Shown here one piece after another: positions 1-8,427 of a stretch of DNA of 16,172 nucleotides. Within the stretch, counting starts at the first letter, position 1. Each line of letters begins with the position of its first letter. A program made the translations under genes and the position numbers. The stretch is from Candidatus Moraniibacteriota bacterium (GTDB lineage: Bacteria > Patescibacteriota > Minisyncoccia > Moranbacterales > UBA9337): assembly GCA_003510795.1 (NCBI GenBank), contig DOKP01000094.1, forward strand, positions 1 through 16,172. The letters run 5' to 3'. The notes under the pieces are model-generated. The model was not told the DNA's origin. It did not search any database and worked only from the letters and a program-made list of their open reading frames with translations.

Positions 1-86
1 TTTAGCGGTGGCGCAAAGATCTAGGATTAGATTCCTCGATTTCGTTCATCCTCTTTGGGGTCGGATTCACTTCACTCGGAATGACA
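1..86. repeat. Truncated copy of a palindromic intergenic repeat (TGTCATTCCGAG type)
   Basis: Bases 29-86 are the reverse complement of bases 13537-13594, matching at 55 of 58 positions without gaps. The outer end here reads CTCGGAATGACA. The shared AAAGATCT just before it (15-22) corresponds to the inner end of the opposite arm of the 13.5-kb copy. The rest of that arm is either off the window or diverged. Short palindromic repeats with these ends are common in intergenic regions of Parcubacteria-like genomes. It lies directly upstream of the murD gene group. Confidence 0.8.
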
Positions 87-109
87 TAATAGAAGCAATT
101 AAGTTAATC

Positions 110-118
110 TGGTATAAA
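110..118 (+). promoter_or_regulatory. Extended -10-like box upstream of murD
   Basis: TGGTATAAA fits an extended -10 element (TGnTATAAT) with one mismatch and lies 36 nt before the GTG start of murD. No convincing -35 hexamer is visible at the usual distance. A nearly identical TGGTATAAA stands before pilC and a perfect TGGTATAAT before pilM, always downstream of a palindromic repeat. It may be the promoter of the murD to DUF4012 gene group. Confidence 0.45.
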
Positions 119-154
119 AAGCTAAGCGTGTAAGTTTTAAAAATTGCAAAAAAC

Positions 155-1558
155 GTGAATACTAATTATTTTAAAAATAAAAAAATAACAGTTTTTGGAC
201 TCGGTCTTTTGGGCGGGGGGCTAGGTGTGGTTAAATTTATCGCCAAGCATGGGGCTAAAAAAATAATAATAACTGATATAAAAAGCAAGGAAGAATTGCG
301 CCGATCTATCGAAAAGCTAAAAGGCATTAAAAATATAGAATTTGTCTTAGGCTATCATCGGATAGAAGATTTTACGAAAGTGGATATGATTATAAAAAAT
401 CCGCAGATTCCTTGGAGTAATAAATATATCAAAGAAGCTTTGGACAATAAAATCTCAGTTGAAATGGATTCTAGTTTATTCTTTAAGCTTTGCAAAAATA
501 AAATAATCGGCATAACCGGTACCAAGGGAAAAACAACAACGTCATCAATGATTTTTGATTTGTTAAAAAATTCCGGATTAAATCCCATCAAAGTGGGCGT
601 GGGCGAGGAGTCTGTCTTGGATAAATTGGAAAGTTTAAGGAATGATTCAATTGTTGTTTTTGAATTATCCAGTTGGAGATTATCTGCTTTGGGCAGAGCT
701 AAATTAAGTCCGCAGATAGCGGTTTTTAAAAATATCTTTCCAGATCATCTGAACTATTACAACGGGATGAAGGAATATATTGAAGATAAAGAGAATATTT
801 GTCGCTATCAAAAACCCAATGATTGGTTTATATTTAACAGTGAAGATGAAATTGTAAGGGAAATTGCGCAAGGCGTGAAATCTCAAATTTTAAGTTTTTC
901 TTTTAAAAGAGAAAATGGTGGCAGATCGGTTTTTTATGAAGATGAAAAAATATATTTAAACGACGGTATTGACATAAGGAAAGTTGTGAGTAAAGATAAA
1001 CTTATAAATTTCAGCAAACACAACGTCTCAAATCTTTTGGCGGCTGTCGGAGTGGCGTTTGCTTTGGGAATTGATTTTTTAAAAATTAAAAAGGCAGTTC
1101 TGAAAATAAGCCCAGTTAGCCATAGATTGGAATTTGTGGCTGAAATCAGCGGGGTTAAATATTATAATGATAGTGCCGCTACAATTCCAGATGCAGCTAT
1201 GGTGGCTATTGATTCTTTTGATAGACCCATCATTTTGATTGCAGGAGGGTCGGATAAAAATCTTGATTTTTCTGATTTTGCCAAGGTTATTTCCGAAAAA
1301 ATTAAAGGCATAATTTTTTTGAAAGGCAATGCTACAGAGAAATTAATTGAAAAATTAACAAAAAATACCCCCAACAGAGAACATAAGCGATTTGAAATAT
1401 TCGATTCAATGGACAAGGCGGTAGAAGAAGCTACTCGAGTTGCCGATAGCGGGGATATTGTTTTGCTTTCTCCTGGAGCGGCTAGTTTCGGATTGTTTGA
1501 AAATGAATTTGATAGAGGTGATAAGTTTAAAAAAGCAGTTAAAAATTTAAAGAATTAA
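155..1558 (+). CDS. murD: UDP-N-acetylmuramoyl-L-alanine--D-glutamate ligase MurD
   Basis: MurD is the cytoplasmic ATP-dependent ligase that adds D-glutamate to UDP-MurNAc-L-Ala in peptidoglycan precursor synthesis. The 467 residues show the Mur-ligase order: an N-terminal Rossmann-like domain (glycine-rich 15-24), the ATP loop GITGTKGKTTTS at 119-130, FELSSW at 169-174, DHLN at 197-200, a conserved HN at 289-290, HRLE at 323-326, NDSAATIP at 338-345, and a C-terminal domain with GGSDKN (364-369) and LLSPGAASFGLFENEFDRG near 437-455. The last motif resembles the MurD-specific SPACAS...F..RG region. Length is normal for the family. The start is GTG with no Shine-Dalgarno site. It is first in a tight five-gene run; the next gene begins 6 nt after its stop. 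The pairing with an aminotransferase may bear on D-glutamate supply. Confidence 0.93.
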   Translation: MNTNYFKNKKITVFGLGLLGGGLGVVKFIAKHGAKKIIITDIKSKEELRRSIEKLKGIKNIEFVLGYHRIEDFTKVDMIIKNPQIPWSNKYIKEALDNKISVEMDSSLFFKLCKNKIIGITGTKGKTTTSSMIFDLLKNSGLNPIKVGVGEESVLDKLESLRNDSIVVFELSSWRLSALGRAKLSPQIAVFKNIFPDHLNYYNGMKEYIEDKENICRYQKPNDWFIFNSEDEIVREIAQGVKSQILSFSFKRENGGRSVFYEDEKIYLNDGIDIRKVVSKDKLINFSKHNVSNLLAAVGVAFALGIDFLKIKKAVLKISPVSHRLEFVAEISGVKYYNDSAATIPDAAMVAIDSFDRPIILIAGGSDKNLDFSDFAKVISEKIKGIIFLKGNATEKLIEKLTKNTPNREHKRFEIFDSMDKAVEEATRVADSGDIVLLSPGAASFGLFENEFDRGDKFKKAVKNLKN

Positions 1559-1564
1559 TCTTGT

Positions 1565-2407
1565 ATGAATAAATATTGCTATTATGACGGAAAAGTTGTC
1601 GAGTTAAATGAAGTGAAAATCAGCCCTTACGATCTTGGTTTTATGCGGGGATATGGAATATTTGATGCCATGAGAACTGCCAACGGAGCTCTTTTTTGTT
1701 TTAATGAGCATTGGAATAAATTTGAGAAATCAACTCGGGAGCTGGGTTTGAAAATTCCAATTTCCCAAGAAGAATTTAAAAATGTTGTCGATGTGCTTTT
1801 GGAAAAAAATAATTTAAAAGAGGCTGCGATAAAAACAATTTTAACTGGCGGGAAGTCAGATAACGGTTTTTATAAATCAGAAGACAAAGAAACTTTTTTG
1901 ATTTTAGTGGATGATTTGGATAAATTTGCTGTGGCTGAGGAGTTTTATAAAAAGGGTTGGAAATTGATATCTTTGGAATATCAACGATATTTGCCAGAAA
2001 TAAAATCATTGAATTACTTAGCCCCGATAAAAAACCAAAAAGAGAAAACAAACAGTAACGCGCAGGAAATAGTTTATAAAAAAGATGGAAACATTTTGGA
2101 ATGTTCGACAAGCAATTTGTTTATAGTTAAAGACGGAATTATCGTGACTCCGCAGAAAAATATTTTTTTAGGAACAGTTAGAAATTTAGTTATCAATATT
2201 GCAAAAAGTAATAATTTTATTTTAGAAGAAAGAGATATTACAATAGACGAATTATTATCTGCAGAAGAGGTTTTCGTTACGGCTACTTACAAAAAAATAG
2301 TGCCGGTTATAAACGTAGATAATGTGATGATTGGAAATGGAAAAGTGGGCGATGTAACTAACAAATTAATAGAATTATTAAATGAGCTTATAAAAAATTA
2401 CGCTTAG
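1565..2407 (+). CDS. PLP-dependent class IV (fold type IV) aminotransferase
   Basis: This is a 280-residue pyridoxal-phosphate enzyme of the branched-chain / D-amino-acid aminotransferase / aminodeoxychorismate lyase superfamily. Recognisable parts are the N-terminal strand YYDGKVVELNEVKISPYD, RGYGIFDAMRT at 28-38, the catalytic lysine K147 in PEIKSLNYL, the cofactor-binding region ECSTSNLFIVKDG (E179) and the phosphate-binding FLGTVRNL at 201-208. The IKSLN context resembles D-amino-acid aminotransferases (DIKSLNLL), but many branched-chain enzymes are similar, so the substrate is not settled. Position 6 nt after murD makes a D-glutamate or D-alanine role for wall synthesis a reasonable but unproven inference. 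The alternative is branched-chain amino-acid transamination (IlvE). It starts with ATG, has no visible Shine-Dalgarno site and ends in TAG. Confidence 0.85.
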   Translation: MNKYCYYDGKVVELNEVKISPYDLGFMRGYGIFDAMRTANGALFCFNEHWNKFEKSTRELGLKIPISQEEFKNVVDVLLEKNNLKEAAIKTILTGGKSDNGFYKSEDKETFLILVDDLDKFAVAEEFYKKGWKLISLEYQRYLPEIKSLNYLAPIKNQKEKTNSNAQEIVYKKDGNILECSTSNLFIVKDGIIVTPQKNIFLGTVRNLVINIAKSNNFILEERDITIDELLSAEEVFVTATYKKIVPVINVDNVMIGNGKVGDVTNKLIELLNELIKNYA

Positions 2408-2423
2408 TTTTTATATTGAAATT

Positions 2424-3350
2424 ATGACAAAAAATACCTACGATTTAGTTATCATTGGCGCTGGTCCAGCTGGACTGAATGCTTCGCTTTATGCATCGCG
2501 TTATGGATTAAAAAATGCAGTAGTGGGCGGAGTGCCAGGGGGACTAACTTCTCAAATTCATGAAATTGGCAATTGGCTAGGTTCTCCAGAGATTTCCGGC
2601 TTTGAGTTTGTCAAAAATTCAACTGAGCATGTTAAAAAATTTGGCACTGAAATTATCGGATATCTGGTAGATGAAATAATCAGAAGTGAGGATGGAAATT
2701 TTGATGTTTTATTATCTGACGGAGACAAATTGAAATCCAAAACAATTTTAGTGGCGACTGGTTCAAAGCATCGAAAATTGGGAGTGGCAGGCGAAAAGGA
2801 ATTTTTGGGCAAAGGCGTGTCTTATTGCGCAACTTGTGATGGATTTTTCTATCGAGATAAAACAGTCGGAATAATAGGCGGAAGCGATAGCGCGGTTTCG
2901 GCCTCAGTTTTTATGGCCGATATTGCTAAAAAAGTTTATCTTATTTATAGGGGAGAAAAATTGAAAGCAGAAAATTTTTGGGTAGTGGTGGCAGAAAAAA
3001 ATAAGAAAATAGAAATAATTTACAATACCAATGTTAAGGAAATAAAAGGGGAGGATAAAGTTTCAGCGGTTATCTTGGATAATATTTATCAAGGTTCTGA
3101 TGAGCTAAAATTGGATGGGATTTTTGTGGAAATAGGTTTCATCCCCAGTTCAGAAATTGTGAAAGATTTGGGTGTTGAATTGGATGAAGATGGATATATA
3201 AAAATAGAAAAAGATGGGAAAACTTCAGCAAACGGTATTTGGGCAGCTGGCGATATCACTACCGGCTCAAATAAATTCAAGCAAATAATTACCGCGGCTT
3301 CAGAAGGAGCAATTGCAGCCAGCAGTATCCAGGAGTATCTGAGAAAATAA
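2424..3350 (+). CDS. trxB: Thioredoxin reductase-like FAD/NAD(P)-disulfide oxidoreductase
   Basis: At 308 residues this has the length and order of low-molecular-weight thioredoxin reductase: FAD dinucleotide fold GAGPAG at 12-17, central ATGSKHR (111-117), redox-active pair CATC at 135-138 followed by DGFFY, a second nucleotide fold IGGSDSA at 151-157, and the C-terminal FAD motif GIWAAGDITTG at 271-281. Family members move electrons from NADPH through FAD to thioredoxin in the cytoplasm. The element that reads HRRxxxR in the E. coli enzyme, contacting the 2'-phosphate of NADPH, is YRGEKLK here (175-181), so two of its three basic positions change (R to G, R to K). Cofactor choice is therefore open, and the electron acceptor is unknown because no thioredoxin gene is in the window. 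It lies 16 nt after the aminotransferase gene in the same run. Confidence 0.88.
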   Translation: MTKNTYDLVIIGAGPAGLNASLYASRYGLKNAVVGGVPGGLTSQIHEIGNWLGSPEISGFEFVKNSTEHVKKFGTEIIGYLVDEIIRSEDGNFDVLLSDGDKLKSKTILVATGSKHRKLGVAGEKEFLGKGVSYCATCDGFFYRDKTVGIIGGSDSAVSASVFMADIAKKVYLIYRGEKLKAENFWVVVAEKNKKIEIIYNTNVKEIKGEDKVSAVILDNIYQGSDELKLDGIFVEIGFIPSSEIVKDLGVELDEDGYIKIEKDGKTSANGIWAAGDITTGSNKFKQIITAASEGAIAASSIQEYLRK

Positions 3351-3364
3351 ATTATTTTAATTTT

Positions 3365-4513
3365 ATGCGGATTGGAATTGACGCCAGGTTTTATGGCAGC
3401 GTAGGGAAAGGACTTGGTCGCTACGCGCAAAAATTAATAGAGAACTTGGAAAGGATTGATAAGGAGAATCAATACTTTGTTTTTTTATTGAAAGAAAATT
3501 TTGATGAGTTTCAACCTAGAAATAAAAATTTTAAAAAAGTCTTAGCTGATTACCGCTGGTATACTTTTTCTGAACAGATAAATATGCCCAAACTTTTAAA
3601 TAAATACGATCTAGATATTGTTCACTTTCCTCATTTCAATGTGCCGATTCTTTATCGCAGGAAATTTATTATTACTATCCATGATTTAATCCTACTGCAT
3701 TTCCCCACTCTTAAAGGGACAAAACTTAATCCTATTTTTTATTGGATTAAGTTTTTGGCTTATAAATTAGCTATTGGTAGTGCGGTGCGCAGATCAAAAA
3801 AAATAATCACCGTCTCCAAGTTTAGCAAGAAAGATATTTTGGCCAACTACCCATTTTTGACAAAAGACAAAGTGGCAGTAACTTATGAAGCGTGTGATTT
3901 AAAAAACAAAATTAAAGTCTCCGCAAAAGGCAATGAGGAAATTTTAAAAAAATATGGTATAATCAAACCGTATTTGGTTTACGTGGGCAATGCTTATCCG
4001 CATAAAAATTTGGATAGGCTAGTCGATTCTTGGAAGATTTTTTTGAATAAATCCAAAGATGAAAAAGATTTTGCGCAATCTCCGTATTTAGTTTTGGTGG
4101 GCAAAAAAGATTACTTTTACAGCAAGCTCGCAAAGAGGATTAGCGCAGATAAAATGGAAAATGTTATTTTAACAGGATTTGTCCCGGACAATGAATTGGA
4201 CTTGGTATATGAAAAAGCAACTGCTTATATTTTCCCTTCACTTTATGAAGGATTCGGATTACCACCACTGGAGGCGATGGAAAGAGGTCTCCCTGTAGCT
4301 ACTAACGCACATGGTTGTATGCGGGAAATATTAGGAAAGAGTGCTTATTATTTTGATGGAAAAAAAATTGATTCAATAATTGAAGCGATAAGGAAAATGT
4401 TTTTGGATGCTAGCTTAAAAAATGAATTGATAAACAGAGGCTACAAGCAAGTGCTGAAGTATGACTGGAAAAAAATGGCTAGAGAAACATTGGATATATA
4501 TGAAAAAATATAA
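3365..4513 (+). CDS. GT4-family glycosyltransferase (GT-B fold)
   Basis: This 382-residue protein is a retaining glycosyltransferase of the GT4 class. The N-terminal acceptor domain begins MRIGIDARFY and has the glycine-rich loop GSVGKGLGRYAQ at 11-22. The donor domain has VGNAYPHKNL at 207-216, LTGFVPDNEL near 269-278 and the EX7E-type motif E295...E303 in YEGFGLPPLEAMERG. Such enzymes add sugars from nucleotide-sugar donors to lipid-linked or surface glycans at the cytoplasmic face of the membrane. Donor and acceptor cannot be read from the sequence; PHKN-type sequences are frequent in mannosyltransferases. No signal peptide or transmembrane span is evident. It sits 15 nt ahead of the DUF4012 gene, which suggests a joint role in surface polysaccharide assembly. 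Confidence 0.9.
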   Translation: MRIGIDARFYGSVGKGLGRYAQKLIENLERIDKENQYFVFLLKENFDEFQPRNKNFKKVLADYRWYTFSEQINMPKLLNKYDLDIVHFPHFNVPILYRRKFIITIHDLILLHFPTLKGTKLNPIFYWIKFLAYKLAIGSAVRRSKKIITVSKFSKKDILANYPFLTKDKVAVTYEACDLKNKIKVSAKGNEEILKKYGIIKPYLVYVGNAYPHKNLDRLVDSWKIFLNKSKDEKDFAQSPYLVLVGKKDYFYSKLAKRISADKMENVILTGFVPDNELDLVYEKATAYIFPSLYEGFGLPPLEAMERGLPVATNAHGCMREILGKSAYYFDGKKIDSIIEAIRKMFLDASLKNELINRGYKQVLKYDWKKMARETLDIYEKI

Positions 4514-4528
4514 AAATTTTCAGATATT

Positions 4529-6781
4529 ATGAAAGATATAAAACAAAATAACCGCAGGTATACAAATAATTTTTCTCAGGAGAGAGCTCGGAAAGCTTGC
4601 TTTGACAATGAAATCAAGTGCCAAGTCTATAGATTTGGAGAAGTTTTCAAAATAGATGATGAAATTATTGCAAAAGAGTGTGACCAGAAAGCAATGATAA
4701 ACTATGTTGATAATTCCATTAAAGAGAGTTTATTTATTCCGAGTGAGGATATTTATAAGGATTTAGATCAAGATTTCAAGAGTGTTGTTATAAAAAAAGA
4801 AAAGAGATTTTTTTTATTTTCTTGGATGGTGCTATCCCCAATTGTTCTTTGCGTGGTTTTCTTGGGTGCGATGTATATTCAAAAGGGAATAAAAACTCAG
4901 GGAAAAGTTTTGGGCGTAAGCAAGGAGGCTTATAATAATATTAATATAGCTTTGGGTGGAGTCAAAGAGCGGAATTTTTCAATGTCAGAAAATAAATTCG
5001 GTGAAGCTTATGAAAATTTTGCAGAAATTTCTGCTTCGCTCGAAGGCTTGGGCAAGGGTGTAATTTCCATTTCTCGTTTTGTTCCCGGTGCTTCAAAACT
5101 TTCTTCAGGCTACCATGCCATCGAAGCTGGCAAGAATCTTTCTTTGGCGGGGGAAAAAATTAGTCAGATAGCCAACGATATCAATAGTTTGAAAGATGGC
5201 ACTGCTGACAAGAATAAAAATTTTTCATTGCTGGATTTTTTTGTTTCTTTCGATAAGGATCTAAATGAAGTAAATAATTATTTAGTCCAAGCCCGAGATA
5301 ATTTAGACAAGGTCAAAATAGCTGATATCCCCGAGGAGAATCAAGAAAAAATACTGGCCTTAAAAAATAAGTTGCCTATAATAACTCAGGCAGTGGGTGA
5401 TTTTTCTGCCAATAACCAATTGTTGGCGGATTTAATCGGGGCCAATGGTCCAAGAAAATATTTATTTTTGTTTCAAAATAATCAAGAAATGCGAGCCACT
5501 GGAGGATTTATCGGCAGTTATGGAGTTTTAGATATCGATAGCGCTGGGAGAATAAGAAATTTTTTTATTGATGGAATTTTTAATCCAGATGGGCAACTGA
5601 CAGATAAGATTATTCCGCCCAAACCAATTCAAAAAATAAGTACTGCCTGGAGTCTGCATGACAGCAATTGGTTTCCTGATTTTCCAATTTCCGCCCGAAA
5701 AGCCATGTTATTTTATGAGAAAACTGGCGGGCCGACGGTTGATGGCGTGGTAACTTTAACCCCGACTGTTATGCAGAAACTTCTCAATATTAGCGGTCCG
5801 ATAGACATGAAAGATTACGGAGTGGTCTTAACGGGAGATAATTTTATCGAAAATGTCCAACATGAAGTAGAAGAAGGTTATGATAAAGAGGAAAATCGTC
5901 CGAAAAAAATATTGTCTGATTTAGCCCCGCTGCTAATGGATAGAATTTTCAATTCTAAAGATGTAAAGGTGCTAGCGGAGACTCTAAATGTTTTTAGCGA
6001 TGCTTTGGCTGAGAAACACATTCTGCTTTATTTCAGTAACAGCGATTTACAAAAAATAGTTTCCAATCTGGGATGGTCGGGGGAAATATTAGAAACTTCC
6101 AATGATTATTTGAGCGTAATAAATACCAACATTAATGGTTACAAAACAGATGGGGTGGTTAAAGAAAAAATCAATCAGCAAATTGATATTTCATCTGAAG
6201 GAGAAATCACCAGCACAGTATCAATTACTAGAAAGCATACCGGTGGAAATTCTCAATTCCAATGGTGGAACAAGGTTAACGCTGATTATATGAGAGTATA
6301 TGTACCCCAAGGCTCCACATTAATCGAGGTTGACGGGCAAACGAGGGAAATAAATAGTGATATTTTAGATTATAAATCTCTTAAATTTGAAGAAGATGTG
6401 GATGTAAAAAATGAGGAAATGCAGATGCAACTTGATGATAAAACCGGCACCAGAGTTTATACAGAATCAGGCAAAACCGTTTTCGCCAATTGGGTATATG
6501 TCAGTCCGCAGGAAGAGGTAACTGTTAAATATAAATATTTGCTACCCTTTAAAATAGACAGGAGCAAGGAAGCTAGTTCGTATTCTCTGCTTAGTCAAAA
6601 ACAATCAGGAAGTTTAGGCGATGAGTTTGCTTTTATCTTGAATTATCCCAAAAATTGGAAAGAAAAATGGAAGAGTGCTAATCTCAAAGATTGTTCTTCC
6701 AAAGAAGGATATGCGAGTCTTTGCCTCGAAGATAATCTAAAAACCGATAAATTTTTTGGAATAGTTTTCGGTAATGAATGA
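4529..6781 (+). CDS. Membrane-anchored DUF4012 domain protein
   Basis: This 750-residue protein has about 92 hydrophilic N-terminal residues, a single hydrophobic span at roughly 93-117 and a long region likely to be outside the membrane. Residues 130-300 look helical. Residues from about 309 carry the DUF4012 signature: RKYLFLFQNNQEMRATGGFI, then HDSNWFPDFP at 377-386 and GGPTVDGVV...ISGPID near 400-426. A C-terminal part of about 250 residues looks beta-rich. DUF4012 proteins are common in Parcubacteria and Actinobacteria and often lie near polysaccharide-synthesis genes, but their biochemical role is not established. Position after the glycosyltransferase fits an envelope-glycan role. It ends in TGA, which shows TGA is a stop in this organism. 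It is the last gene before a 356-bp intergenic region. Confidence 0.85.
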   Translation: MKDIKQNNRRYTNNFSQERARKACFDNEIKCQVYRFGEVFKIDDEIIAKECDQKAMINYVDNSIKESLFIPSEDIYKDLDQDFKSVVIKKEKRFFLFSWMVLSPIVLCVVFLGAMYIQKGIKTQGKVLGVSKEAYNNINIALGGVKERNFSMSENKFGEAYENFAEISASLEGLGKGVISISRFVPGASKLSSGYHAIEAGKNLSLAGEKISQIANDINSLKDGTADKNKNFSLLDFFVSFDKDLNEVNNYLVQARDNLDKVKIADIPEENQEKILALKNKLPIITQAVGDFSANNQLLADLIGANGPRKYLFLFQNNQEMRATGGFIGSYGVLDIDSAGRIRNFFIDGIFNPDGQLTDKIIPPKPIQKISTAWSLHDSNWFPDFPISARKAMLFYEKTGGPTVDGVVTLTPTVMQKLLNISGPIDMKDYGVVLTGDNFIENVQHEVEEGYDKEENRPKKILSDLAPLLMDRIFNSKDVKVLAETLNVFSDALAEKHILLYFSNSDLQKIVSNLGWSGEILETSNDYLSVINTNINGYKTDGVVKEKINQQIDISSEGEITSTVSITRKHTGGNSQFQWWNKVNADYMRVYVPQGSTLIEVDGQTREINSDILDYKSLKFEEDVDVKNEEMQMQLDDKTGTRVYTESGKTVFANWVYVSPQEEVTVKYKYLLPFKIDRSKEASSYSLLSQKQSGSLGDEFAFILNYPKNWKEKWKSANLKDCSSKEGYASLCLEDNLKTDKFFGIVFGNE

Positions 6782-6863
6782 TGAATCAGCTAGGTCGTTG
6801 TGCTTTCCGAATTAGCAAGCGCTCCATTGGTAAATTCTTATTGCGCGTATTTTGTAATACAAT

Positions 6864-7054
6864 GTAACTCCTCACTGATGACCTCTTTATAACAAAAATA
6901 GGCTTGTCTTTGCGAGACGGTACTCCGTCGTGGCAATCCAGAATTAATATTATAATAATATAGTTTCCTGGACTGCCGCGCAATTTGAGAGTACTCAAAT
7001 TACTCGCAGAGACAGACAAAATAAGAACTATAAATATGGTCAGTGAGAAGTTAC
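6864..7054. repeat. Long imperfect palindrome with a double-hairpin core (TGTCTTTGCGAG type)
   Basis: The core (6906-7014) has inverted ends TGTCTTTGCGAG and CTCGCAGAGACA (11 of 12 complementary). It also has inner inverted segments GGCAATCCAG (6932-6941) and CTGGACTGCC (6968-6977). Each arm carries its own hairpin: GACGG-TACT-CCGTC (6916-6929) and AATTTGAG-AGTA-CTCAAATT (6982-7001). An outer inverted pair, GTAACTCCTCACTGA (6864-6878) and TCAGTGAGAAGTTAC (7040-7054), matches at 14 of 15 positions, so symmetry spans about 190 bp. The element fills most of the 356-bp gap between the DUF4012 gene and pilM. I see nothing recognisable in 6782-6863. Confidence 0.85.
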
Positions 7055-7085
7055 GGCATAATCTATTTTACTTTTTTTAAAATAT

Positions 7086-7093
7086 GGTATAAT
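7086..7093 (+). promoter_or_regulatory. Extended -10 promoter upstream of pilM
   Basis: The box reads TGGTATAAT (its T is at 7085) and is a perfect extended -10 element, 44 nt before the pilM ATG. The -35 region is weak; TTTACT at 7067-7072 would need a short 15-nt spacer. It follows the large palindrome and probably starts the pilM-containing transcript. Confidence 0.6.
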
Positions 7094-7137
7094 AAATTTA
7101 ACAGATATCACTTAATAAAAACTAAAATAAAATAGTT

Positions 7138-8265
7138 ATGTTTAGCATTCCCGGAATTAATAAAAATTATTCTCTAGGTGTCGACTTCGGCACTTCATCA
7201 ATAAAAATTGTAGAATTGGAATATAAAAATGGCAGCTCTTTTTTATCTAATTATGGGTGGATAGAAATTCCTCAAAAAAAGAAAGTGTCGGACTTCGAAA
7301 TTAAAAATGATTCCGATGAAGAAATAGAAAAGATTCAATTATTAAAAAAACTGATTGAAGAAATGGGCATAAAAAGTAAGAGCGCCTATATAGCCATGGG
7401 GAGCTTTAAGGGTTTGTCGGCTATGATTTCAGTTAATGATATTCACGAGGACAACCTGGATGATGTGATAAGAGCGGAGGCAAGCAAATATATTCCAGTT
7501 TCCTTAGATGAAGTTTATCTTAGCTCGGATATTGTTTCCAAAAGAATAGAAAAAAATGATAATGGCAGTGTTGCGGGCAAAAAATTTCTAAGAAAAAAAG
7601 AAAAAGAAGTAGTAGACGTTCTCTTGGTGGCAGCTCCCAAAGATGATGTACACCGATATGAAAGAATTGTGGAAGGGAGCGGACTGAAAGTTGCATCCCT
7701 TGAATTGGATATTTTTTCAGCTACACGATCGCTTGTCGGAGATGATTTGGGAAAATTTTTGATAATAGATATTGGAGCGAAAATAACCAATATCATCTTG
7801 GTAGATAAAGGTGTAATTAGAGTTAATAGAAATATAAATGTTGGAGGAGATGAAATTACTAAGAACATAGCCTCCAATTTAAATGTGTCTTGGGACAGAG
7901 CTGAGGAATTTAAAAAAAAGAATAATTACTTAAAAGAAGAGGGAAAAGCTATCGTTTTGCCAATATTGAATTTAATAGCCAAGGAAGCCAAGCGATTAGT
8001 AGAGCTAGTTTCAGTGGGTAACAATTTAAGCAAACCATTGGATAAAGTTATTTTAGTGGGTGGCGGATCTGACGTTTTGGGAATTGTGGATATTTTTAAA
8101 GAAACATTGGGGGATGGTGTTGTTATGGGAAATCCTTTTGAAAAAGTTATTATAGAGAGCGATATAATAAAGACAAATATTGCAAATATATCTCCGAAAT
8201 TTTCGGTAGCTACCGGTTTGGCAATTAAGGGCGCAGAGATTTATCGAAAAAAGCATGGTGCATAG
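7138..8265 (+). CDS. pilM: Type IV pilus assembly actin-like ATPase PilM
   Basis: PilM is a cytoplasmic actin-fold ATP-binding protein that binds the N-terminal tail of PilN and links the alignment complex to the pilus motor. The 375 residues show the actin-like phosphate loop GVDFGTSSIKIVE at 14-26, a second phosphate motif LIIDIGAKITNI at 208-219, VGGDEITKNIA near 235-245 and an adenosine motif VILVGGGSDVLG at 304-315, ending with SVATGLAIKGAE. Length is about that of known PilM proteins (around 350). It starts with ATG, has no Shine-Dalgarno site and is preceded by an extended -10 box. PilN and PilO follow in the canonical order, which supports the assignment. Confidence 0.93.
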   Translation: MFSIPGINKNYSLGVDFGTSSIKIVELEYKNGSSFLSNYGWIEIPQKKKVSDFEIKNDSDEEIEKIQLLKKLIEEMGIKSKSAYIAMGSFKGLSAMISVNDIHEDNLDDVIRAEASKYIPVSLDEVYLSSDIVSKRIEKNDNGSVAGKKFLRKKEKEVVDVLLVAAPKDDVHRYERIVEGSGLKVASLELDIFSATRSLVGDDLGKFLIIDIGAKITNIILVDKGVIRVNRNINVGGDEITKNIASNLNVSWDRAEEFKKKNNYLKEEGKAIVLPILNLIAKEAKRLVELVSVGNNLSKPLDKVILVGGGSDVLGIVDIFKETLGDGVVMGNPFEKVIIESDIIKTNIANISPKFSVATGLAIKGAEIYRKKHGA

Positions 8266-8295
8266 TTGGCTAAAAATACTATAAAGTGTTATAAT
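8266..8295 (+). promoter_or_regulatory. Candidate sigma70-type promoter between pilM and pilN
   Basis: TTGGCT (8266-8271), an 18-nt spacer and TATAAT (8290-8295) begin immediately after the pilM stop codon. A transcript from here would have an AT-rich leader of about 125 nt before the pilN ATG at 8428. I find no stable hairpin and no credible ORF in that leader. In such AT-rich DNA a perfect TATAAT can arise by chance, so this is a moderate call. Confidence 0.5.
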
Positions 8296-8427
8296 GAAAA
8301 AAATAAAGAACTTAAAAAATTAATTTAAAGTAAACTTAAATAAAAATAATAATAATTAATGCTAATGCAATTTAGGTAGTTATAAATTCTTCCAAATTAT
8401 AAAATGCGTTAGTGTCAAAACAAAAAA

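Noticed and set aside
355..3430. Several antisense open frames opposite murD, the aminotransferase and the trxB-like gene
   Set aside because: Each overlaps a gene with firm family motifs on the + strand, and none shows a recognisable domain.
3955..3963. TGGTATAAT inside the glycosyltransferase gene, identical to the pilM extended -10
   Set aside because: It is inside a long, clearly real coding region, falls on ordinary codons, and no downstream gene start would be served by it.
6782..6863. tRNA or small RNA gene after the DUF4012 gene
   Set aside because: No cloverleaf could be drawn by eye and no conserved T-loop sequence is present.
6786..7019. Minus-strand frame of 77 codons across the intergenic gap before pilM
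   Set aside because: It is composed mostly of the palindromic repeat. Symmetry and lack of protein features argue against coding.
8294..8323. Tiny ORF (MKKIKNLKN) in the pilM-pilN gap
   Set aside because: Its ATG overlaps the TATAAT box, it is lysine/asparagine-rich as expected for random AT-rich DNA, and no Shine-Dalgarno site or second copy supports it.
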